Below, piece by piece: positions 55,948 to 64,000 of a DNA stretch of 64,000 bases. The DNA is taken from positions 1 through 64,000 of the forward strand of contig RXON01001448.1 in NCBI GenBank assembly GCA_009667805.1, in the 5' to 3' direction. The number at the start of each line of letters is the position of its first letter. Position 1 is the stretch's first letter. A model generated the notes under the pieces. That model searched no databases, was not told the origin of the DNA, and saw only the letters and a list, made by a program, of their open reading frames with translations. Both the position numbers and the translations under genes were made by a program. The DNA comes from Leptobrachium leishanense (lineage: Eukaryota; Chordata; Amphibia; Anura; Megophryidae).

Positions 55948-57240
55948 TTGTGCTTGACTGATGTGTCTCCTAAAATGAAAAACAAAACGCACATGGTAGT
56001 GCCTATCTTTCTCTCCTGGGAAACTGTCTTGATTAATACTGTTGCATTTTTTGACTCTGGGGCGGCAGGGAATTTCATGGATCAGGAGTTTGCTCGTACC
56101 CATGGTATCCCTTTGGTTGAGAGAGATGCGCCATTGTTTGTAGAGGCCATTGACGGAAGGCCTCTATCCCAACCCAGGGTGACACATGACAATGCAGTTC
56201 TATGTCTACAGGGGTTCTTCATCATGAACAAATAACATTTAAGGTTGAGTCACCGTCATGTCCCGTGGTGTTGGGTTTCCCCTGGTTGGTGCGACACAAT
56301 CCATCCCTCGATTGGGAACACGGTGAGCTTAAGGCATGGAATCCTCGTTGTTGGGTATAGTGTTTGCAGACTGTCACCACTATAGGGAGCCTTAATTTGC
56401 CAACCGCTCCTCCTTTATCCACAGAGGTACCTGAGTGGTACCAGGATCTGAGGGAGGTGTTCGAAAAAAGAAATTGTGATGTATTACCTCCTCATAGACC
56501 ATATGACTGTGCTATTGATTTGCTTCCTGGTACCATGCCACCCAGAGGTCATGTCTATCCTTCGTCTAAAAGAGGGAATGAGATTACGAAGGAGTACATA
56601 AAGGAGAATCTGGCTAAGGGCTTTATAAGGCGTCCTTCCTCCCTTGCCGGGGCAGGCTTCTTCTTTGTATCCAAAAAAGAGGGAGACCTACGGCCTTGTA
56701 TTGACTACCGGGGGTTGAATCGCATCACCATTCGAAACGTATATCCTATACCACTCATTTTCGAACTGTTTGACAGGTTACAAGGTGCCAAAGTGTACTC
56801 CAAGTTGGATCTCAGGGGTACATACAACTTGGTTAGGGTTAAGGAACATCAAGAGTGGAAGACTGCCTTTAATACCCGCAGTGGGCACTACGAGTATCTA
56901 GTGATGCCTTTTGGGCTATGTAACGCTCCGGCAGTATATCAGGACCTCATAAATGATGTACTCAGACTTCTCGCAGATTTTTGTCATTGTTTAATTAGAT
57001 GGCCTTTTGATTTATTCGCCTGATATCGAAACCCATCATGAACATGTTCGGTCTGTGCTAAAGAGATTGTTAGACAATGGCTTGTATTGCAAACTCGAAA
57101 AATGTATGTTTGATTTAAATAAGGTACATTTCCTGGGTTACGTGATTACCCCTGAAGGTTTTCAGATGGACCCATCCAAACTGTCCTCTATCTTGGATTG
57201 GCCGCTACCTCAAAGCTTGAAAGCCATTCAGAGGTTCTGT
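55948..57240 (+). pseudogene. Ty3/Gypsy protease and reverse transcriptase (broken, truncated)
   Basis: Protease: VAFFDSGAAGNFMDQEFA (active-site DSG, about 56050). After a break, RT (56364-57023): [55 protein letters not shown] (motif A) and [20 protein letters not shown]. The next motif should be YLDD. An extra T shifts the frame, and in the corrected frame the sequence is TAA followed by Leu-Asp-Gly (56992-57003). The catalytic Tyr is a stop and the second Asp is Gly. HHEHVRSVLKRLLDNGLYCK and FLGYVITPEGFQMDPSKL follow before the cut. Confidence 0.9.
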
Positions 57241-57684
57241 TAGATAATAAAAGGATTGAACTTACTGTTCGTAGAACCCAATAGCAGATGCAGCACGATC
57301 TTGGTACATGGCAACCAGGAAGCAGAATTCAGGAGGCAAGCTGGTTCAGCATTGTTAATCATGGATTCGTAGTAAAATTCAAGGGATAAGCGAGGATGCA
57401 GAAGTCAGGAGGCAAGCCAGGTCAGCATTAATAAGGCCTGAAGCACCTAAGGCGTAGGGCCCTTAAGTTGCCTCTGATGCCAGGATGCAGGGAGGATTTT
57501 TCTGGAAGGTTTTGCAGTGCGTGAGGAGATGGAGTGGTGTGGGAGGAGTCACCAGGAGGGTACTTAAGGCGCGTGTGGAGAGGCTCTGCGCGCCTTTTTC
57601 TCCTGAGGTAGAGCGGTTAAAATCTGTGCTGCGTCAGAGAAGCGGTGGTTTTTCGGCTTTTTGCCTAAAAGTATTGATTTGGAA

Positions 57685-59401
57685 ATGGCGGAAGGTGGTG
57701 AGCTGGAGTCGCTACTGGAGGAAGTGCGGGAGGCCGCTCGGCACCGTGGTGTGGAGTGGGCCAGAAGAAGCCTGTCGGAGGTGTTGGCGGCGGAAGGGGG
57801 CTCTCGGCCTGCCAGGATTTCGAGGCCTCCAGTGCGGTTTAATCCAGGAGGCGAATCCCGTGATGTATCAGCAGCCGAGAGATTGAGATTGGAGGCTGTG
57901 AGAGGTCGTGGTCGGTTGGTCCAATGGATGTTGGCTGGTGGTGACGCAGTTGGAAATGAGGCTGGCGTGAGCGCTTCCAGGCATTTGGAAGGTAGGAGCT
58001 TGAGGCCGGCATGGGGGCTAAGTATCCTTCCGGTCGGAGGGGTGGTGTGGTGTGCTCTACCAGAAGAGATGGAGTGCGGAGTTCGAAGAGTTCCTCGGGG
58101 AGAAGGAGAGGTCGATGGTCTGCCAGGGGTCCCAGGGGAGGAGCAAGGGCTGTCTCAGGGACTCATGTTTCGGCGGTAAGACAGTTGGTGGATAGGGATG
58201 TGGACGGGTGGTGTGACACAGGGTGTTGGTGTGCGGGATGAGGGCACTCAAGAGCTCAAAGTAAATTGATGGGGCTCCGGATGTTGATGTGAGGGAGCGA
58301 GTTGTTGATTTTGGTACTTCGGGTTCTGAGGCTCATCGCATTATTAATTTTTCGTCCACAGTTCCAATGGTTCGGGAGAGGAGTCCACAGCCGGTGGGTG
58401 GTTTCCAGGCTGCTGGAGTTGGTGGAGATGATGCAGGAGGTTTGGAGTCGGTAGCGCTGGAGGTTCCAGGAAGTTCGGGTGGACCTCGTGTGGCGACAGG
58501 TAATGGAAATGGTGGTGATGTTGGTTCTTTCATGTCTTTTTTACAGGGGGCCTTTGAGGCTTGGTCGGTTTCACCAAGGGGTGTGAACCAGGGTGTGGAT
58601 TTGGCTCAAGCATGGAAGGATGCAGGTGGGCCATTTGTGAGAGCTGGTGGAGCTCTTGGTGGTGAAGTTATGGCTTCAATTGGGCCGAGTGGCGATGTGG
58701 GTTCACTCGGTGAGACCACAGGAGTGGCGGATGTGGCAAAGAGGAATGCTTACGTGTCATTTCCTGGGCCTTTGGGGTTTCATTTGAATCAGGAGGTTAA
58801 AGAAGGCATATGGCGGGGGGAGTATGTGGAACTTTTTTCCCTGCTTCCGTTGGATGAGGTGGCTGGGGTAAAAGATGATTCGTCTAAGGACGGATTAAAA
58901 GAAGAAGAGGAAAGGAAAAAGAGGTATCGTAAGATTCCTAAGACATTCGGGAATTGGCTCCAGGCCTTTTGTATTTTGGCAAGTGTGGTTGGGGAGAAGA
59001 GCCCACAGCACTGTTCGAGTCTTGTTTGTTATGTGGATGGGATTTGGGAGGCTTATCGAACGTATGGTGGTTGGGCGTGGTGGAAATACGATGAGCAGTT
59101 TAGGCAATGTTTGATGGCTCACCCAGGCATGGGGTGGGATCAATTGGACATTACACTGTGGTTGCGTTTGATGGGGGCACAAAAGGCGTTGCCCTTTCCA
59201 GGGGGAGCCTGTGGGGGAGGAATCAGTTCCCCACCGGCAGGTGTTAAAAAGGGATTGTGCTGGCAGTTTAACGAGGGTCAGTGCAAGTTTGGTGCGGGGT
59301 GCAGGTACAAGCATGAATGTTCAAATTGTGGAGGATTGCATTCATTGTCCAGATGTTTTAAGAGGGCAAGACAAGGAGGTCTAGAGTGTATCCGGAGGTA
59401 G
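57685..59401 (+). pseudogene. DIRS copy 2 ORF1, Gag-like (frameshifts)
   Basis: Start at ATG 57685: MAEGGELESLLEEVREAARH, matching the helical start of copy 1 ORF1. A frameshift falls before 58289. The 370-aa stretch 58289-59401 is open and holds PLGFHLNQEVKEGIWRGEYV, KIPKTFGNWLQAFCIL and WWKYDEQFRQCLMAHPG. It ends with an intact CCCH finger CWQFNEGQCKFGAGCRYKHE followed by CSNCGGLHSLSRC. The finger shows what the TGA in copy 1 replaced. Confidence 0.87.
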
Positions 59402-60520
59402 TTCGGGAGAAGGTGTTTAAGGAGATTGGGACTGGTAGGATGGCTGGTCCATTCTTGTCTCCTCCAGTGTGGGATTTGAGGTTATCCCCTTTGGGGGTTG
59501 TGCCGAAGCGGAAGGCAGGAGAGTTTCGTTTGATTCATCATTTATCCTTTCCACGGGGGGGGGGGATCTGTGAATGATGATATTGGTGAGGAGTTGGCCT
59601 CGGTGTCATACATGTCATTTGATTCTGCGGTTAGTTTGGTTCGTGATGCTGGTCCGGGGGCTTTAATGGCCAAGGTGGATATTGAGTCGGCTTTTCGGTT
59701 ATTACCTATTCATCCTTCGTGTCATCATCTTCTGGGATTTTGATTTGAAGGCGAATTTTATGTGGATTTATGTTTGCCTATAGGTTGTTCCATTTCCTGT
59801 TCCTTTTTTTTTTTTTTTTTAATGTTTCAGTACATTTTTGGAATGGGTGGGCCATGAAGTGGCAGGATCGAACAATCTGACTCATTATCTGGATGATTTT
59901 TTGTGTGTGGGAAGGGACAGGAGAGTGTTTGCACATTTTTCGGTCTTTTCAGTGGGTGGCTCACCGATTTGGTGTTCCTTTGGCCTCTGATAAAACGGAA
60001 GGTCCAGCGTCGGTTATTACTTTCTTGGGAATTGAGATTGATTCAGTTAAGGGTGAGTGTCGTTTACCTGTGAAAAAAGTGGTGGAAGCTTTGAGACAGG
60101 TTGAAGGGGCCCTGTCGGTTAAGAAATTACAGTTGAGAGAGCTTCAGTCACTGGTCATTTGAATTTTGCGTGCAGGGTCATTCCGGTGGGAAGAGTCTTT
60201 TTACGTGGTTTGGCTTTGACGACACGGGGTATTCAGGAAGGTCATCACTTTGTTAGGATATCCAGTACCATGAAAGAAGATTTGGAAGTGTGGAAATCCT
60301 TTTTGGTGGTGTTTAATGGGGTGGCCTTATTCCCTTCGAAAGAGGTTTTGGCGAAGGTGCAGGGCACGTCATGTTCCGGGTCGCCTTAACTTAGTGGCGG
60401 ATGCTTTGTCTTGTTTTCAGTGGGGCAGGTTTTGTTCCCTGGCTCCGTTGGCAGAGGAGGTAGGCACCCCTTGTCCGGAGGGCCTTTGGCAGCTAGGCTC
60501 AGAATTTTTGGAAGATGGGG
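59386..60520 (+). pseudogene. DIRS copy 2 pol: RT and RNase H remnant
   Basis: GRMAGPFLSPPVWDLRLSPL and GEFRLIHHLSFP, then a G run (59555-59565) that shifts the frame. Then SVNDDIGEEL, AKVDIESAFRLLPIHPS, a TGA after HHLLGF, a T run (59805-59821) that disrupts the next block, HYLDDFLCVG (catalytic YLDD intact), GVPLASDKTEGP and FLGIEIDSVKGECRLPVKK. A frameshift near 60153 falls at the same place as in copy 1. RNase H is almost wholly deleted: the sequence jumps near 60350 to RHVPGRLNLVADALSCFQWG. Confidence 0.87.
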
Positions 60521-60699
60521 GAGAGGTTCTTTGTTTGAGTCCTCTTGGAAGGCCTATTAGTGAGTATGGAGGGATTGGGACGCATTGGCTGAACGTTTCA
60601 GGCACGTTTCAGTGGGTGGATTGGATGAGGAAAGTCTGCTCAGGGCATACCTCATTTAGTTATTTGAGTCTGGGGCATCTCCTGGAGTGGTTCGACAGT

Positions 60700-61017
60700 C
60701 TTTAGCCGCCTTGGCTTTCCTTTTTTCAGGTATCGGGGAAAAGAGGTGTCACCAAGGATTTTGTGATCAGATGTGCTGTTTGGGGTTATGTGAAAGGGAG
60801 ATGAAGGGTGGTCGCTAGGCGTCCAGTTTCAAGACAATTATTGGAGGGGCTATGGGATTTTGTTGGGAGTTTTTGTTTTTTCACCTTACGAGGTTCTGCT
60901 CATGAGGGCGGCCTTTTGTTTAGGGTTTTTTGGAGCATTTCGAGTGGGTGAGCTGGTGTGCAATTCTAGGAAAGGAGGTGGTGGTTTGGGAGCTGATGCG
61001 GTTTGGTTGGGAGTTAC
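60700..61017 (+). pseudogene. DIRS copy 2 tyrosine recombinase, N-terminal remnant
   Basis: Out-of-frame pieces match the recombinase of copy 1, ending with a segment reading FGAFRVGELVCNSRK (first catalytic Arg). The rest is displaced by the CR1 insertion. His, second Arg and Tyr are absent. Confidence 0.7.
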
Positions 61018-64000
61018 ATAGTTACATAGTTACATAGTTACATAGTTATATAGGCTGAAAAAAGACATGCGTCCATCGGGTTCAGCCTCTCCCACATAAC
61101 CTACTGCTGTTGATCCAAACGAAGGCAAAAACCCAGTCTGAATGCTTGCCAATATGCAACATACTGGGAAAAAATTCCTTCTTGACCCCAGAATGGCGTC
61201 AGATTTCTCCTTGGATCAAGAAGCTTTTACCCACATATTAAATATTATAACCTTAATATTCTGTGTCTGCAGGAAGTCATCCAGTCGTTTTTTAAAAGTC
61301 TGTACAGACTCTGACCCAACCACCTCAACAGGCAGAGAATTCCACAGCTTTATTGTTCTCACCGTAAAATAACCCTTCCTATGCTTTAAGCTAAATTTTC
61401 TTTCTTCCAGTCTAAATGGATGACCCCTTGTCCTATGTATAGTCCTGTTAATGAATAGGTTATCAGACAATGGTTGATAATGGCCCCGTATATATTTATA
61501 TAAGGTTATCAGATCCCTCTAAGGCCCCGTATATATTTATATAAAGTTATCAGATCCTCTAGGACCCGTATATATTTATATAAGGTTATCAGATCCCCTC
61601 TAGCGCGTTTCTCTAAACTAAACAGGTTTAAGCTTGTTAGTCTTTCCTCATAACTTAACCTTCCATCCCCCTTATTAATTTAGTTGCCCGTCTCTGCACT
61701 TTTTCTAGCGATATAATATCTTTTTTTAAGACAGGTGCCCAAAATTGCACGGCATATTCAAGGTGCGGCCCGACCATTGATTTATACAGAGGCAAAATTA
61801 TGTTTTCATCCCGTGAGTGAACTCCCCTTTTAATGCATGCCAATACTTTGCTGGCCTTGGCGGCTGCTGTTTGACATTGCACATTGTTACTTAGTTTGAA
61901 GTCTATGATTATTCCCAAATCCTTCTCCTGCTTGGATTTCCCTAACTCCGTACCATTTAGGGTATAAATTACTTGTGTGTTTTCTTCACTCCAAAGTGCA
62001 TAACTTTACATTTATCTAGATTAAATTTCATCTGCCATTTAAGTGCCCAGTCCCCCAATCTATCTAAATCCCTCTGCAGCGAAGTAACATCCTGCTCACA
62101 TTGTATTACTTTTCCTAGTTTTGTGTCATCTGCAAACACTGATACATGACTTTCAATGCCTATCTCAAGGTCATTTATAAATAAATTGAATAGTATTGGT
62201 CCTATAACAGACCCTTGAGGGACACCACTTACCACTGGTGTCCATCTTGAAAATGTACCATTTATGACCACTCTCTGTACCCTATCTTTTAGCCAGTTTT
62301 CTATCCAAGAACAAGTATTTTCATCTAGACCATTTTTTCTTAATTTAAGTAGTAACCTTTTGTGTGGAACTGTGTCGAAAGCTTTGGCAAAATCTAAGTA
62401 AATCACATCCACTGCGACCCCCTGATCTATACTTCTACTTACTTCCTCATAGAACGTAATTAGGTTAGTCTGACATGATCTGTGTTTCATGAAACCATGC
62501 TGATTTTTGCCAATTACATTATACCTCCCAATATTTCCTGAATATTATCCTTAGTAACCCTCAAATACTTTCCCAGCCACAGATGTTAAGCTCACAGGTC
62601 TATAATTCCCAGGCACAAATTTTAAACCTTTCTTAAATATAGGGACCACGTCAGCTTTTCTCCAATCCTCTGGTACTATTCCTGAAAGAAAAGAATCTTG
62701 AAAGATTAAGAACAGAGGTTTACATATTTCAACACATAGCTCTCTTAGTACTCGTGGGTGAATTCCATCTGGCCCTGGGGCTTTATTAACATTCACATTG
62801 TTTAATTTGTGTAAAACCTTGTCCTGAGTCAACCAGTCACTTTGTATTAGTAAGTTTTTATTAATGAATTTCATGTCTCCTGTTATAGGTTTCTCTTTGA
62901 TAAATACTGAAGAAAAATAATCATTTAAAATTTCTGCCTTATCCGGATCTTCAGTTAACAATAACCCTGACTCAGATTTTAGTGAACCTACATTTTCACT
63001 CTTGGGTTTTTTTGGAATTTATGTACCTAAAGAATCTTTTAGGGTTGGTCTTGCTCTCTTTGGCTATTTCTTTTTCATTTTCTAGTTTAGCCCATCTAAT
63101 CGCATTTTTACATGCTTTATTGGCTGCCCTATATGCTTTATAGGATGCCTCAGATTTATCAAATTTAAAAGCTTTAAATGCCTTCTTTTTACTTTTCATT
63201 TCCTTAGTTACCTTCCTACTAAGCCACATTGGTTTCAGTCTTTTTCTTTTATATTTATTAACCAGTGGAATATATTGTGACGTTTACTTTTCTAGTGTTA
63301 GTTTAAAGATATTCCACTTATCCTCAGTGTTTTTCCCGTGAAAGAGTTTCTGCCAGTCAATGACATTGAGAGCTTCCTTTATTTTAATAAAGTTGGCCTT
63401 TTTAAAATTATATGTTTTAGCTGCCCCTTATGAATGTGTTTTTTTGAGTTTATTTCAAAAGTCACCATATTATGGTCGCTATTTCCCAACTGTTCCTTTA
63501 CATTAATATTTGAGAAAAGATCCACATTATTTGTTATAACCAGGTCCAGACAGTTATCCTCTCTAGTTGGTGTTTCTACCAGTTGTGACATGAAGGTATC
63601 ATTTAAAATGTTCAGGAACCGGATTCCCTTTGCTGAATTACTAGTCCCACTATCCCAATTAATGTCCGGGTAATTAAAATCTCCAATAATTAAAGTGCTA
63701 CCGTGATGTGCAGCCTTCCTAATTTGCTCTAACAGTTGTTCTTCCTCATCATTATCTATATTAGGTGGTTTATAGCATATGCCAACCAATAGTTGACTTC
63801 CCTGTTTATTCCCCAACGAAATATTTACCCATAAGGATTCCACATTTCCCTCATCGTTTTCCAGTTGTGTAATATTAGGCTTTAAATCCTGTTTTACATA
63901 TAAACACACTCCACCCCTTTCTTATGTTTCCTATCCTTTCTAACAATGTATAACCATTTAAGTTTACAGCCCAGTCATGCGTTTCGTCCCACCATGTTTC
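61018..64000 (-). mobile_element. CR1-type LINE, runs out of the window
   Basis: Minus-strand LINE with a 3' tail of TTACATAG repeats at 61017-61050, followed by the conserved 3' UTR (AAAAAAGACATGCGTCCATC, shared with 38540-38966). Coding remnants of RT and the endonuclease extend to the window edge. A ~35-bp GGTTATCAGATCC segment is triplicated at 61497-61600. Confidence 0.92.
61216..63909 (-). pseudogene. CR1 ORF2: endonuclease and reverse transcriptase (several breaks)
   Basis: In reading order: AP-endonuclease C-terminal part (63379-63909) with VGICYKPPN, TLIIGDFNYPDINWDS (catalytic GDFN) and GNSDHNMVTFEI (SDH). Then a basic region FKAFKFDKSEASYKAYRAAN and RFFRYINSK. RT follows: NKAPGPDGIHPRVLRELC, GIVPEDWRKADVVPIFKKG, NYRPVSLTSVAGKVFE. 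After a break come YLDFAKAFDTVPHKRLLLKL (motif A), GVPQGSVIGPILFNLFINDL and SVFADDTKLGKV (catalytic ADD), MHFGVKKT. Then YKSMVGPHLEYAVQFWAPVL, RATKLIRGM and NSLPVEVVGSESVQTFKK. Stops and frameshifts lie near 63240, 62980, 62520, 61960 and 61650. Confidence 0.92.

Larger units (their letters stand above)
54482..57240 (+). mobile_element. Ty3/Gypsy LTR retrotransposon, 3' part displaced
   Basis: 5' LTR, gag with CCHC knuckle, protease and RT in Ty3/Gypsy order on the plus strand. The element is cut at 57240, within the RT C-terminus (SLKAIQRF), by a DIRS-order element; RNase H, integrase and 3' LTR are not in the window. Gag resembles the Sushi/chromovirus branch, from which the PEG10/RTL genes were domesticated. 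Confidence 0.88.
57241..61017 (+). mobile_element. DIRS-order retrotransposon copy 2, inside the Gypsy element
   Basis: Plus strand, same domain order as copy 1 but a different subfamily. A promoter-like region 57241-57684 (CAGGAGGCAAGC repeated at 57328 and 57407; TACTTAAGGCGCG at 57560), then ORF1, RT, a remnant of RNase H, and the start of the recombinase, which is cut by a CR1 at 61018. No target duplication can be judged. The 3' end is missing. Confidence 0.85.

Overview
The window is nuclear DNA of a vertebrate with a large, repeat-rich genome, most likely an amphibian and probably a frog. That rests on the mix of families: Penelope-like elements with a GIY-YIG endonuclease, DIRS-order retrotransposons with tyrosine recombinase, CR1 and L2 LINEs with 8-bp or A-rich tails, Tc1/mariner, several hAT families, a chromovirus-like Ty3/Gypsy element and endogenous-retrovirus-like LTRs. 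I found no host protein-coding gene, rRNA or tRNA gene. Nearly every base that can be explained belongs to a transposable element, an element inside another element, or a tandem repeat.

Layout. 1-18.9 kb: a ~690-bp inverted pair (209-898 and 18207-18891) brackets a broken minus-strand Penelope element. The Penelope element is split by an 11.9-kb minus-strand LTR retroelement (1863-13730: 439-bp LTRs, GTGGG target duplication, tRNA-Leu-type primer site). That element carries no recognisable gag or pol of its own but holds a DIRS-order element (about 6.43-11.96 kb) with Gag-like, RT-RNase H, tyrosine recombinase and SGNH hydrolase regions. A solo LTR sits in the Penelope RT. A 123-bp perfect inverted repeat (17703-18188) carries a hammerhead-ribozyme-like core. 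19.1-25.3 kb: hAT copy A (BED/hATC transposase, minus strand), hit by one Tc1 and carrying a second, truncated Tc1 at a deletion junction.

25.5-44.2 kb: a 42-bp and a 27-bp-type minisatellite are cut by an unclassified element, a CR1, a solo LTR and a 12.7-kb hAT element (31110-43793, 8-bp duplication with one mismatch). Inside that hAT a 24-bp satellite has expanded to about 230 copies. The satellite itself was invaded by an L2 (with a CR1 inside it), a Tc1, a solo LTR and a small hAT. Each of these has a readable target duplication, so the order of events can be reconstructed.

44.2-45.3 kb is the best candidate for low-copy host DNA. 45.9-52.9 kb is hAT copy B, a paralogue of copy A, interrupted by a 2.2-kb TG...CA insertion. 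53.0-54.5 kb holds a SINE/LINE-tail repeat and a purine-rich minisatellite. 54.5-57.2 kb is a broken Ty3/Gypsy element cut by a second DIRS-order element (57.2-61.0 kb), which in turn is cut by a CR1 LINE that runs out of the window.

None of the elements looks autonomous as it stands. The best-preserved reading frame is the DIRS tyrosine recombinase (10114-11079). All comparisons were made by eye within the window; family names beyond superfamily level are not claimed.
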